NCBI RefSeq assembly: GCF_000819725.1
Contig: NZ_CDDH01000111.1
Coordinates: 1 to 46,426 of the forward strand
Length of the DNA: 46,426 bases
Reading direction: 5' to 3'
Source: Aeromonas australiensis
GTDB taxonomy: Bacteria > Pseudomonadota > Gammaproteobacteria > Enterobacterales > Aeromonadaceae
The position numbers were made by a program, and so were the translations under genes. Each line of letters begins with the position of its first letter. Position 1 is the stretch's first letter. This document shows positions 18,148-27,242 of this stretch, one piece after another. The notes under the pieces were generated by a model. It ran no database searches and had not been told where the DNA came from. It saw only the letters and a program-made list of their open reading frames with translations.

Positions 18148-19389
18148 TCAGTGACCCAGCTCGCGGGACGGTACCAGACCGCTCGCCCGCCAGGCAGGAT
18201 AGAGGGTTGCCACCAGACTCATCAGGATGGCGGCGCCCGTCACGATAAGCAGATCCTGCATATGCAACTCGGTCGGCAAAAAGTCGATAAAGTAGATATC
18301 CGGATTGAGGAAGCGGTGGCCAATAAGCTTCTCGATGACACCCAGGATCTGGGTCAACTTGCTCGATAGCAGCCCGCCCAGCAGGGCGCCAAGCAGGGCA
18401 CCGGCTACACCGTTGACCATCCCCTGAATGACGAAGGTAAGCCGGATCTGGCCGGGGCTCGCCCCCATGGTTTTCAGGATGGCGATTTCGCTGCGCTTCT
18501 CGTTCACCGCCATCACCAGGGTGGAGACGATGTTGAAGCAGGCGACAGCCACCACCATCAGCATCACCACATACATGACGGTGCGCACCATCTGGATGTC
18601 CTGATAGAGGTAACCCTGGCTGTTCATCCAGCTGCGGATATAGACGTGATGGGGGAACTGCTGGGCCGCGGCGATCGTAATATTTTGTGCATTAAGCACA
18701 TCGCTTACCCTAAGGCTAAAGCCCTCCACATCGCTGCCCATGCCGGTGATCCCTTGCGCATCGGCCAGATGCATAAAGCCGAGCAGACCGTCGAGCTGAC
18801 CGCCAATTTCCAGCAGCCCCACCACGGTCAGGGCTTCGCGCCGAGGATTCTTGATCCCCGCCTGATCGCCCCCTTGCGGCAGCAGCAGGGCAACAGAATC
18901 CCCCACCTTGACCCCCAGTTTGTCGGCAATGGTCTTGCCGAGGATCACCCCACGTTCACCGGCTTGCAGTTCACGCAGGCCGCGGCCCGTCATGTATTTT
19001 CCCGCATCCGACAGATTGGCTTCCAGCTCTGGCAGCACTGCCCGCAGTTGCACCCCCTTGAGGGCGGAGCCATGCTCCAGCAAACCATTGAGGCGAATAA
19101 CGGGAGCGGCGGCCTCGACGCCCGGCTGGGCCAGCAGGTAGTCACGCAAGCGGGGCCAATCCGGCAGCGGCCGCTCGACGGCGTCCAGCTCCCCCTGCGG
19201 CACCACAGAAAGCACCCGATCTTTGAGCTCCCGCTCGAAACCGTTCATGGCAGAGAGGCCCAGGATCAACGCCATTACCCCGAGGGCGATACCGATCAGG
19301 GAAGAGGCAGAGATAAAGGCGATAAACCCGTTGCGACGGCGGGATCGACTGTAACGCAGGCCCAGAAAGAGGGGCAGCGGTTTGAACAT
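18148..19389 (-). CDS. lolE: Lipoprotein-releasing ABC permease LolE
   Basis: A 413-residue inner-membrane permease of the MacB/LolC-LolE type; E. coli LolE has 414. The N-terminal cytosolic start and first helix read LGLRYSRSRRRNGFIAFISA and SLIGIALGVMALILGLSAMN. A large periplasmic domain spans about 45-260, then three helices follow near the C-terminus (VMLMVVAVACFNIVSTLVM onward). With LolC and LolD it lifts lipoproteins out of the membrane for LolA. Its ATG overlaps the lolD stop codon in TGATG, so it is translationally coupled. Confidence 0.9.
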   Translation of the reverse strand: MFKPLPLFLGLRYSRSRRRNGFIAFISASSLIGIALGVMALILGLSAMNGFERELKDRVLSVVPQGELDAVERPLPDWPRLRDYLLAQPGVEAAAPVIRLNGLLEHGSALKGVQLRAVLPELEANLSDAGKYMTGRGLRELQAGERGVILGKTIADKLGVKVGDSVALLLPQGGDQAGIKNPRREALTVVGLLEIGGQLDGLLGFMHLADAQGITGMGSDVEGFSLRVSDVLNAQNITIAAAQQFPHHVYIRSWMNSQGYLYQDIQMVRTVMYVVMLMVVAVACFNIVSTLVMAVNEKRSEIAILKTMGASPGQIRLTFVIQGMVNGVAGALLGALLGGLLSSKLTQILGVIEKLIGHRFLNPDIYFIDFLPTELHMQDLLIVTGAAILMSLVATLYPAWRASGLVPSRELGH

Positions 19390-20192
19390 CAGGCAACCTC
19401 CGCCATCACGCCGCTCACTAGGGTCACCTGACGATGGAGCTTGGCCGCGAGGCTCAAGTCGTGGGTCACCACCACAAAGGCGGTCCCCAGTTCACGGTTC
19501 AGTTCACACAGCAGTTCATACACCGCGGTGGCACTGGCGTGATCCAGATTGCCGGTGGGTTCATCTGCCAGCACCAGGCTCGGTTCGTTGACCAACGCCC
19601 GGGCGATCGCCACCCGCTGGCGTTCACCGCCAGAGAGCTCGGAAGGACGGTGATGGAGGCGATGGGAGAGCCCCACCCGCCCCAACATCTTGGTCGCCTT
19701 CTCGGTGGCAACCGCCACCGACTCACCGGCGATCAAGAGCGGCATGGCCGCATTTTCCAAGGCACTGAACTCGGAGAGCAGGTGGTGAAACTGGTAGACA
19801 AAGCCCAGCTCGCGGTTGCGAAAACGGGCCTGGGTACGGCTGTCCCACTGGTGGATATCCTCCCCCTTGAACAGCACGGCGCCGCTGGAGGGGTTATCAA
19901 GGGCCCCCATCAGATGCAGCAGAGTGGTCTTGCCGGAGCCCGAGCTCCCCACCACCGCCAGCATTTCACCGGGCGCGACGCAGAGATCGATCCCCTTGAG
20001 CACCTGCGTCTCCAGCTCCCCCTCTTTATAGACATGGTTGAGCGCCCGGCAGCGCAGCAGAGGTTCACGGGATACGGCTTCATTCATAACAGGGGCTCCA
20101 CTTACGCCAGTGACCACAGAGGCACCAGTAACAACGCCGGTACTCGCACCGGGGGTAACAACAGAAGATGTATTATGCACGGCATTACTCAT
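19389..20192 (-). CDS. lolD: Lipoprotein-releasing ABC ATPase LolD, with N-terminal extension
   Basis: The ATPase of the LolCDE complex. Walker A is [13 protein letters not shown], the signature is [15 protein letters not shown], Walker B is [12 protein letters not shown], and the H-loop is [18 protein letters not shown] matches LolD. Read from ATG 20192 it has 267 residues against 233 in E. coli. The extra N-terminus is a low-complexity run with VVT repeated three times ([19 protein letters not shown]). The 20192 start overlaps the lolC stop and has GAGG upstream. A second ATG at 20087, with GGAG upstream, would give a normal-length protein of 232 residues. Either is possible. Confidence 0.93.
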   Translation of the reverse strand: MSNAVHNTSSVVTPGASTGVVTGASVVTGVSGAPVMNEAVSREPLLRCRALNHVYKEGELETQVLKGIDLCVAPGEMLAVVGSSGSGKTTLLHLMGALDNPSSGAVLFKGEDIHQWDSRTQARFRNRELGFVYQFHHLLSEFSALENAAMPLLIAGESVAVATEKATKMLGRVGLSHRLHHRPSELSGGERQRVAIARALVNEPSLVLADEPTGNLDHASATAVYELLCELNRELGTAFVVVTHDLSLAAKLHRQVTLVSGVMAEVA

Positions 20193-21420
20193 AACGCAGT
20201 GCCTCGGCGGGTTTCACCCGCGCAGCGCGGGCCGCCGGATAGAGGGTGGCACTGAAGCTCAGCAACACGGCACCCAGCAAAATGGTGATGACCTGAGCCG
20301 GTTCGACAATCACCGGCAGGCCACTGCCGCCCGCCGCCATATAGAGGTTGAGCCCCACCGCATTGAGCAGAGGGTTGAGCCCGAGGGAGAGCGCAAGGCC
20401 TGCCAGGCCACCAAACAGGGCGCCAATCACCCCGCTGGAAGCACCGAGCACCATAAAGATTTTGACGATCTCCGCTTCACCCATGCCCATGGTGCGCAGG
20501 ATGGCCACTTCGCCCTCCTTGTCCGTCACCACCATCACCAGCGCGGAGAGGATATTGAAAGTGGCGACGGCGATGATCAGCACCAACATCAGCCCCATCA
20601 TCCGTTTCTCCATGGCGACCGCCTGGAACAGCTCGCCCCGCTCGCGGCGCCAATCCTGCCAGATCAATCCGTCGGGCAACGGCGTCTTGACCACCTCATC
20701 AGCGGCAAACGGATCATCGAGCCAGAGACGAATACCACCGACGGTTTCTGGCGGCAGTCGCAGCAGCCGCTGGGCATCTCCCAGCGCGATCAGCGCAATC
20801 TGGTTATCCACATCAGCGCCGACCCCAAAGATGCCGGTGACGGTAAAGAGACGTTGGGCCGGTACCCGACCAAACGGGGTAAAACGGGTTCCTTCGGTCA
20901 GGATCAGGCGAACCTGATCACCGATGGAGACATTGAGGCGTCGCGCCACTCCCTGCCCCAGCACGATGCGGTAGTGACCGGTCTGCAGGGTATCAAGGCG
21001 CCCCCCCAGCATCTGGGAGTGCAGGATGTCATCCTTGGGCCACTGGGCGGGATCGATTCCCTGCACGCTCACCCCGGTCAGCTGGCCGGGACTTTGCAGC
21101 ATCCCTTCGCTGTCGAGCATGGGCGCAGAGGCAACCACATGGGGTAATTTGGCCAAGTCCGGCAACCCTTGCGGGTCTGCATCAATGCGGCCAGCCGGAT
21201 TGGTCACCACCACATGGGGGATCACCCCGAGGATGCGCCCTTTGAGCTGCCCTTCGAAACCGTTCATCACCGAAATGACCACCATCAGGGCGGCAACCCC
21301 GATGGCGATGCCGAAGGTAGAGAACAGGGAGATAAATGAGACGAAGCGATTGCTGCGCTTCGAGCCTGCATAACGCAGGCCGATGGCCAGCGAAAGGGGC
21401 TGAAAAAGTCCGGTCTTCAA
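20185..21420 (-). CDS. lolC: Lipoprotein-releasing ABC permease LolC
   Basis: An inner-membrane permease, about 411 residues from a TTG at 21420. [20 protein letters not shown] aligns with the LolC N-terminus, followed by helix [21 protein letters not shown] periplasmic domain spans about 50-270 and three C-terminal helices follow. It holds LolA during lipoprotein transfer in E. coli. No ATG fits the start; upstream the frame runs back into the divergent PilZ gene with unrelated sequence, so TTG is chosen although no strong ribosome-binding site precedes it. It is the first gene of lolC-lolD-lolE. Confidence 0.88.
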   Translation of the reverse strand: MKTGLFQPLSLAIGLRYAGSKRSNRFVSFISLFSTFGIAIGVAALMVVISVMNGFEGQLKGRILGVIPHVVVTNPAGRIDADPQGLPDLAKLPHVVASAPMLDSEGMLQSPGQLTGVSVQGIDPAQWPKDDILHSQMLGGRLDTLQTGHYRIVLGQGVARRLNVSIGDQVRLILTEGTRFTPFGRVPAQRLFTVTGIFGVGADVDNQIALIALGDAQRLLRLPPETVGGIRLWLDDPFAADEVVKTPLPDGLIWQDWRRERGELFQAVAMEKRMMGLMLVLIIAVATFNILSALVMVVTDKEGEVAILRTMGMGEAEIVKIFMVLGASSGVIGALFGGLAGLALSLGLNPLLNAVGLNLYMAAGGSGLPVIVEPAQVITILLGAVLLSFSATLYPAARAARVKPAEALRYE

Positions 21421-21496
21421 GGATATGTACGTTGCCAACAAAATAAGATACCGGATAATAAAGGGAAACCGTCCATGACAACAAGGGATAGCCTCC

Positions 21497-22072
21497 ATGC
21501 AGGAACAGTTCTTCAGCGTCACCCATACCACGCCGGTCAATGTGATCCCCATGCCGGCTGACTTCACCCTGCCTTCGCTAGAGGAGCTGGACGCTGAGCT
21601 GCCGGAGCCCTTTCGGATCTCCTCGACCATTACTTCCATCGATCTGGTGACCAGTCGCCTGATGCGCAATCAGAACGACCAGATACATGACCTGGTTGAG
21701 ATCATCAATCAGCAATCGCGCAAAATCGACATGATCATGGGGTATGTGCTGTCGGTACAGGATCGCCCCGAGCATCGTTTCCAGACCTTGCGCTTTGGTG
21801 CCGGTCAACTCACCTATCTGCATCCACATCAGGGGCACGGCAAACCGCTAGCGCTGCAGCAAATTGTGCGACTCAAGATCTTCTTGCGCGAGGAGGCTGC
21901 CGCCATTTACTGCTATGGCCGGGTCAAGCAACTGGACCAGGGTGAGCACGGCATCCAGGTCACCCTGGATTACGCCAGGATCCGCGAAGAGGATCGTGAA
22001 CTGCTGGTGCGTGCCAGCCTCCATGTGCAATCAAGACAGTTGAAGCAGCGCGCCCAGGGTCGCCAGCGCTAA
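21497..22072 (+). CDS. PilZ-domain protein, PlzB-like
   Basis: A 191-residue cytosolic protein. Residues about 80-180 look like a PilZ fold, ending in the typical LDYARIREEDRELLVRASLH helix. The c-di-GMP binding motifs RxxxR and D/NxSxxG are not seen. In Vibrio cholerae the gene between lolC and mfd is plzB, whose product, as I recall, does not bind c-di-GMP well. The N-terminal 75 residues form a helical segment (NQNDQIHDLVEIINQQSRKI) that could dimerise. ATG at 21497 has AAGGGA upstream. It is divergent from lolC with a 76-base gap and lies 50 bases before mfd. Confidence 0.7.
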   Translation: MQEQFFSVTHTTPVNVIPMPADFTLPSLEELDAELPEPFRISSTITSIDLVTSRLMRNQNDQIHDLVEIINQQSRKIDMIMGYVLSVQDRPEHRFQTLRFGAGQLTYLHPHQGHGKPLALQQIVRLKIFLREEAAAIYCYGRVKQLDQGEHGIQVTLDYARIREEDRELLVRASLHVQSRQLKQRAQGRQR

Positions 22073-22122
22073 CCAGAACCAACGTCAGCGACAGATAACG
22101 TCAACGTTAAAAGAATCGAACC

Positions 22123-25100
22123 ATGCCAATGACAATTCCCGCCTGGCCCGCCAAAGCGGGCCAAAAAATCACGCTCGGCCAGCTGGTCGGCAGCAGTCTC
22201 TCACTCATGGCAGCTCGCCTCACCCAAGAGGCAAAACGCCCCGTCCTGCTGGTGACCGCCGATACCCCAAGTGCCCTTCGCCTCGAACAGGAATTGCACT
22301 ATTTGCTGGCAGAGCAAGGGATCCCCGTGCTGCTGTTTCCGGACTGGGAGACCCTGCCCTACGACACCTTCTCCCCCCATCAGGACATCATCTCCCAGCG
22401 CCTCGAGACCCTCTACAAATTGCCGCAGATGGGCGATGGGGTGCTCATCATCCCCATTTCCACCCTGATGCTGCGCTGTGCGCCGCGCGCCTATCTCGAC
22501 AAATACAGTCTGATGGTGAAAGCCGGTCAGCGTCTCAATCTGCAACAGCTGCGCGGACGCCTGGCCGAAGCGGGTTACGTGGCGGTGGATCAGGTGCTGG
22601 AGCATGGCGAGTTTGCCGCCCGCGGCTCCTTGCTCGACTTGTTCCCCATGGGGAGCCATCGTCCCTACCGCATCGACTTCTTCGATGATGAGGTGGACTC
22701 TATCCGTCCGTTCGATCCCGAGAGCCAGCGTTCAAGCGAACCGGTCAAGACGGTCAGCCTGTTGCCCGCCCGGGAATTTCCCACCGACGAAGGGGCCATC
22801 GAGCTGTTTCGCGGTCAATATCGGGAACAGTTCGAGATCTCTCGCGCCGAGGGCTCCGTTTATCAGGAGGTGAGCAAGGGGCGCTGGCCAGCCGGCATCG
22901 AGTACTATCTGCCGCTCTTCTTCAATCAAACCGCGACCCTGTTTGACTATCTGCCGGAAGATACCCTGCTGCTCACCGTGGGGGATATCTACCCCGCCGC
23001 CCAGCGCTTCTGGAATGACATCGGCCAGCGCTATGAAGAGAGGCGTTGGGACAATAGTCGCCCCCTGCTGCCACCGGCGCAGCTCTATCTGCCGGTGGAG
23101 CAGCTCTTTGCCTCCCTCGGCCAATATGGTGCTGCGCGGCTGCAAGAGGCCGCCACCGCTGGTGATGCGGGTCAGCACGATCTGCCCATCTCGGCGCTGC
23201 CCGATCTGCAACTCGATCACAGCAAGGAGCAACCCTTGCTGGCACTCGACCAGTTCCTGCAACGCTTTGCCGGGCGCACCCTGTTTGCGGTGGAGTCCGA
23301 AGGGCGGCGGGAGGTGCTCGGCGATCTGCTGGCACGCAGCGCGCTGCAACCTAAAGAGTTCCCATCACTCGACGCCTTCCTCACCAGCAAGGCCCGTCAT
23401 GGTCTACTGGTAGCACCGCTGGAGCGTGGTTTTTTGCTCCAGGAGCCGGGACAAGATGAGCTGGCTCTCATCACCGAAACCGAACTGCTTGGCGGCAAGA
23501 TCCGCAGCAAGCGGGCGCGGGAGAAGAACAAGAACTTAAGCTCGGATGCGGTGATCCGCAATCTGGGCGAGTTGACCCAGGGCCAACCGGTGGTCCATCT
23601 GGATCACGGGGTAGGCCGCTATCTGGGGCTCGAGACCATCGACGCCGGCGGCCTGCCGACCGAGTTCCTCACCCTCGAATATGCCGGTGGCGACAAGCTG
23701 TTCGTACCGGTTACCAGCTTGCACCTGATCAGCCGTTATACCGGTTCGGATAATCCGCCGAGCCACAAGCTCGGCGGTGAGGCCTGGAGCAAGGCGCGGC
23801 GCAAGGCGGCGGAGAAGGTGCGCGACGTGGCAGCCGAGTTGCTGGATGTCTACGCTCATCGCGCCGCTCGCGCCGGTTTTGCCTTCAAGCACGACAAAGA
23901 GGCCTATCGCCAGTTTGCCGCCGGTTTCCCGTTTGAGGAGACGGAGGATCAGCTCAATGCCATCAACGCGGTGCTGGGGGACATGTGCCAAGCCAAGAGC
24001 ATGGACCGCCTGGTGTGTGGCGATGTCGGCTTTGGCAAGACCGAAGTGGCGATGCGTGCCGCCTTCGTCGCGGTTCACGGCGGCAAACAGGTGGCCGTGC
24101 TGGTACCCACCACCCTGCTGGCGCAGCAGCACTACGACAACTTCCGCGACCGCTTCGCCAACTGGCCAGTGCGGGTCGAGGTACTGAGCCGCTTCCGCTC
24201 CGCCAAGGAGCAGACCGCGGTGATGAAAGAGCTTGCCGAGGGCAAGGTGGACATCATCATCGGCACCCACAAGCTGCTCGGCGCCGAGCTCACCTTCAAG
24301 GATCTCGGCCTGCTCATCGTCGATGAAGAGCATCGCTTCGGGGTGCGCCAGAAGGAGAAGATCAAGGCGCTGCGGGCCGATGTGGACATTCTTACCCTCA
24401 CCGCCACCCCCATTCCGCGCACCCTCAACATGGCGATGTCCGGCATGCGGGACCTCTCGATCATCGCCACCCCGCCTGCCAAGCGGCTCGCCATCAAGAC
24501 CTTCGTGCGCCAGCAAGAGCCGGCCGTGACCCGTGAAGCGGTACTGCGGGAATTGAAGCGCGGCGGGCAGGTCTATTACCTGCACAATGACGTGGAGAGC
24601 ATCGAGCAGTGCGCCGCCGATCTGGCGGAGCTGGTACCCGAGGCTCGCATCGGTATCGCCCATGGCCAGATGCGCGAGCGTGAGCTTGAGCGAGTGATGT
24701 CGGACTTCTACCACCAGCGCTTCAACCTGCTGGTCTGTACCACCATCATCGAGACCGGCATCGACGTACCGAGCGCCAACACCATCATCATGGATCGGGC
24801 GGATCACCTAGGGCTCGCCCAACTGCACCAGCTGCGAGGCCGGGTTGGCCGCTCCCACCACCAGGCCTATGCCTACCTGCTCACCCCCCATCCCAAGCTG
24901 ATGACCAAGGATGCGGCCAAACGCCTCGAGGCCATTGCATCCCTCGAAGATCTCGGCGCCGGTTTTGCGCTGGCGACCCACGATCTGGAGATCCGTGGCG
25001 CAGGCGAACTACTCGGCGACGATCAGAGCGGCCAGATCGAATCGGTCGGCTTCACCCTCTACATGGAGATGCTGGAGCAGGCGGTCGAGGCGCTGAAAAA

Positions 25101-25581
25101 TGGCAAGGAGCCATCGCTGGAGCAGCTGATGAGCCAGCACACCGAGGTGGAGCTGCGCCTGCCTGCACTGCTGCCGGACGACTATATTCCGGACGTCAAT
25201 ATGCGCCTCTCCATGTACAAGCGGATCGCCAGTGCGGCGGACGAGCAGGAGCTGCGCGAGCTGAAAGTGGAGCTGATCGACCGCTTTGGTCTCTTGCCTG
25301 AGGCGACCAAAACCCTGCTGGAGCTGGCGGCCTTCCGTCAGCGTGCCACTGCCCTTGGCATTCGCCGGGTGGAGATGAGCGAGCGCGGTGGCTATCTCGA
25401 CTTCACCCAGGAGACCCGTGTCAATCCGGCCTATCTGGTCAAACTGCTCTCCAGCCAGCCACGGGTCTACAAGATGGACGGGCCGACCCGGCTGCGTTTC
25501 CAGGTGCCGACCCAGGATCGCGCCATGCGCCTGAAACTGGTGGATGGTTTGCTGGCAGATCTGGCCAACAACAGCCTGTGA
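22123..25581 (+). CDS. mfd: Transcription-repair coupling factor Mfd
   Basis: 1152 residues; E. coli has 1148. The UvrB-homology region is N-terminal (DWETLPYDTFSPHQDIISQRL near 75). The RNA polymerase interaction domain is near 480-550 (PVVHLDHGVGRYLGLE). The SF2 translocase has Walker A GDVGFGKTEVAMRA at about 633, DEEH at about 733 and motif VI HQLRGRVGRS. The C-terminal TRCF domain follows. It removes stalled RNA polymerase from DNA damage and recruits UvrA. ATG at 22123 is the family start (a second ATG lies two codons on), though its ribosome-binding site is weak. Confidence 0.97.
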   Translation: MPMTIPAWPAKAGQKITLGQLVGSSLSLMAARLTQEAKRPVLLVTADTPSALRLEQELHYLLAEQGIPVLLFPDWETLPYDTFSPHQDIISQRLETLYKLPQMGDGVLIIPISTLMLRCAPRAYLDKYSLMVKAGQRLNLQQLRGRLAEAGYVAVDQVLEHGEFAARGSLLDLFPMGSHRPYRIDFFDDEVDSIRPFDPESQRSSEPVKTVSLLPAREFPTDEGAIELFRGQYREQFEISRAEGSVYQEVSKGRWPAGIEYYLPLFFNQTATLFDYLPEDTLLLTVGDIYPAAQRFWNDIGQRYEERRWDNSRPLLPPAQLYLPVEQLFASLGQYGAARLQEAATAGDAGQHDLPISALPDLQLDHSKEQPLLALDQFLQRFAGRTLFAVESEGRREVLGDLLARSALQPKEFPSLDAFLTSKARHGLLVAPLERGFLLQEPGQDELALITETELLGGKIRSKRAREKNKNLSSDAVIRNLGELTQGQPVVHLDHGVGRYLGLETIDAGGLPTEFLTLEYAGGDKLFVPVTSLHLISRYTGSDNPPSHKLGGEAWSKARRKAAEKVRDVAAELLDVYAHRAARAGFAFKHDKEAYRQFAAGFPFEETEDQLNAINAVLGDMCQAKSMDRLVCGDVGFGKTEVAMRAAFVAVHGGKQVAVLVPTTLLAQQHYDNFRDRFANWPVRVEVLSRFRSAKEQTAVMKELAEGKVDIIIGTHKLLGAELTFKDLGLLIVDEEHRFGVRQKEKIKALRADVDILTLTATPIPRTLNMAMSGMRDLSIIATPPAKRLAIKTFVRQQEPAVTREAVLRELKRGGQVYYLHNDVESIEQCAADLAELVPEARIGIAHGQMRERELERVMSDFYHQRFNLLVCTTIIETGIDVPSANTIIMDRADHLGLAQLHQLRGRVGRSHHQAYAYLLTPHPKLMTKDAAKRLEAIASLEDLGAGFALATHDLEIRGAGELLGDDQSGQIESVGFTLYMEMLEQAVEALKNGKEPSLEQLMSQHTEVELRLPALLPDDYIPDVNMRLSMYKRIASAADEQELRELKVELIDRFGLLPEATKTLLELAAFRQRATALGIRRVEMSERGGYLDFTQETRVNPAYLVKLLSSQPRVYKMDGPTRLRFQVPTQDRAMRLKLVDGLLADLANNSL

Positions 25582-25627
25582 GTGTTTGCCGTGCTAGCGG
25601 CGAGCCAAACAGATAACGCCAACCAAA

Positions 25628-25652
25628 ACGGGAGCCAAATCGGCTCCCGTTC
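25628..25652 (+). terminator. Terminator after mfd
   Basis: ACGGGAGCC-AAATC-GGCTCCCGT followed by TCTGTTT, 46 bases after the mfd stop. Confidence 0.75.
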
Positions 25653-25678
25653 TGTTTATGTTGGCTGGTGACTAGCGT

Positions 25679-25817
25679 CTCCCTTCCCCCCATTGTGGGA
25701 GAAGGGTCGGGGATGAGGGAGGCACTGAAGACCATTCCCCTTACCCTGCCCTATCCCAGGGGGAGAGGACACCGCACAGGTAAATGTTGGGCTTCGCTGC
25801 GCTCAGCACCAACCTAC
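25679..25817. repeat. Composite intergenic repeat between mfd and fbp
   Basis: Three repeat-like pieces follow one another. At 25679-25720 is a CTCCCTTCC...GGGAGAAGGGTCGGGGATGAGGGA hairpin type. At 25734-25770 is a second, shorter CCCTTACCCTG...CAGGGGGAGAGG piece. At 25786-25817 is GTTGGGCTTCGCTGCGCTCA with its CCAACCTAC end. Each matches, from memory, a class of scattered intergenic repeat in gammaproteobacteria. They lie downstream of both convergent genes. No ORF is seen. Confidence 0.5.
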
Positions 25818-25828
25818 CCCTCTGACTA

Positions 25829-26860
25829 TCAGGCCTTGGCGGGATCTTCATGGGAGGAAAACTCCCGCATAAAGGCCTCGGCGCGCTCCACCATCTTGGT
25901 CGAGCCAACGAAATAAGGGGTACGCTGGTGCAGCGCGGTGGGCTGGATATCCATGATCCGGCCAAAGCCATCGGAGGCCTTGCCACCAGCCTGCTCCACC
26001 AGAAACGCCATGGGGTTGCACTCATAAAGCAGGCGCAGCTTGCCGTTCGGGGAGTTGGTGCCGGACGGATAGATGTAGATCCCCCCCTTGAGCAGATTGC
26101 GATGGAAATCGGAGACCAGGGAGCCGATATAGCGGGAGGTGTAGGGCCTGTGAGTGGCTTCGTCGCGCTCCTGGCAATATTTGAGGTACTTCTTCACTCC
26201 GTCCGGGAACTTGATGTAGTTGCCCTCGTTGATGGAGTAGATCTTGCCCTCTTCCGGAATGCGGATGTTCTCGTGGGAGAGGCAGAAACAACCGATGGAG
26301 GGATCGTAGGTAAAGCCATTGACGCCAAAGCCGGTGGTGTAGACCAGCATGGTGGAAGAGCCATAGACCACGTAACCGGCGGCTACCTGCCGATTACCAG
26401 GCTGCAGGAAGTCCTCAATCGTGACGGCAGAGCCCTGTGGGCTGACCCGACGGTAGATGGAGAAGATGGTGCCAACCGAGACATTGACATCGATATTGGA
26501 GGAGCCATCGAGCGGGTCGATCAGTACCACGTACTTGGAGTTCTGGGAGAGTGGTGAGTCGAAGGCCACGAAGTCCTCTTCCTCTTCAGAGGCCATGCCG
26601 CACACCTCACCACGGGCTTCCAGCGCAGCCTTGAAACGCTCGTTGGCGTAGACGTCCAGCTTTTGCTGAACTTCCCCCTGCACGTTTTCAGCGCCCATGG
26701 AACCGATAATATCGGCCAGCCCCGCCTTGTTGATCTCCCGGTTCACCACCTTGGCAGCCAGGCGGATCGAGCTGAGCAGCGAGGTCAGCTCGCCGGTCGC
26801 GGTAGGATACTCCGCCTGCTTTTTGACGATGAACTCACCCATGGTGATCATGTTTCGCAT
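25829..26860 (-). CDS. fbp: Class 1 fructose-1,6-bisphosphatase
   Basis: 343 residues (E. coli 332), the gluconeogenic enzyme that hydrolyses fructose 1,6-bisphosphate to fructose 6-phosphate. The metal-binding core is [20 protein letters not shown], with an upstream acidic SEEEED stretch. Substrate residues lie in [22 protein letters not shown] and the C-terminal GGKASDG. ATG at 26860 has AAAGGA upstream and gives [19 protein letters not shown]; an in-frame extension to 26932 has no family support. A LacI-family operator-like palindrome lies 31 bases upstream. Confidence 0.96.
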   Translation of the reverse strand: MRNMITMGEFIVKKQAEYPTATGELTSLLSSIRLAAKVVNREINKAGLADIIGSMGAENVQGEVQQKLDVYANERFKAALEARGEVCGMASEEEEDFVAFDSPLSQNSKYVVLIDPLDGSSNIDVNVSVGTIFSIYRRVSPQGSAVTIEDFLQPGNRQVAAGYVVYGSSTMLVYTTGFGVNGFTYDPSIGCFCLSHENIRIPEEGKIYSINEGNYIKFPDGVKKYLKYCQERDEATHRPYTSRYIGSLVSDFHRNLLKGGIYIYPSGTNSPNGKLRLLYECNPMAFLVEQAGGKASDGFGRIMDIQPTALHQRTPYFVGSTKMVERAEAFMREFSSHEDPAKA

Positions 26861-26890
26861 TTTTGTTCCTTTAGATCGCATCCGTTGGCA

Positions 26891-26905
26891 TTGAAAACGT
26901 TTGCA
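26891..26905 (-). promoter_or_regulatory. LacI/GalR-family operator-like site before fbp
   Basis: TTGAAAACGTTTGCA is centred on ACGT. On the minus strand TGCAAACGTTTTCA fits the PurR pattern (GCAAACGTTTNC), while its other half resembles Cra (TGAAA-ACG). Cra is the better fit to fbp by function; the sequence does not decide. The rest of 26861-27242 holds no gene, and no clear oppA promoter could be fixed. Confidence 0.45.
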
Positions 26906-27242
26906 GGCGTCAGCAAAAAAAATGCCGATCACCGGCGGCCTTGATTTGTAACCTAATGTAACGCCTGTTTTTTGTTTTTGCAGCGAATTAAGCGGTTTAA
27001 TAAATAGACACCCCCACCCGGATTGATGGTAACCGGCGCGCTTTAACGGGCTTCATTCGATAACTTTTCGCATCTTAATTCGTGGTAATAATCTGCTGCA
27101 AACCACGCCCTGACTGGCCTGTGAACAGTGAAAATGGAGTCTGGTGGGACTGCTCATCCCCCAGCCATTGCCTCTTGAGATCCGCTCACCAATCCAGCAC
27201 ACTGATTTCGCTTTGGAAGCAAATAAAACTCAAGGATTATCA

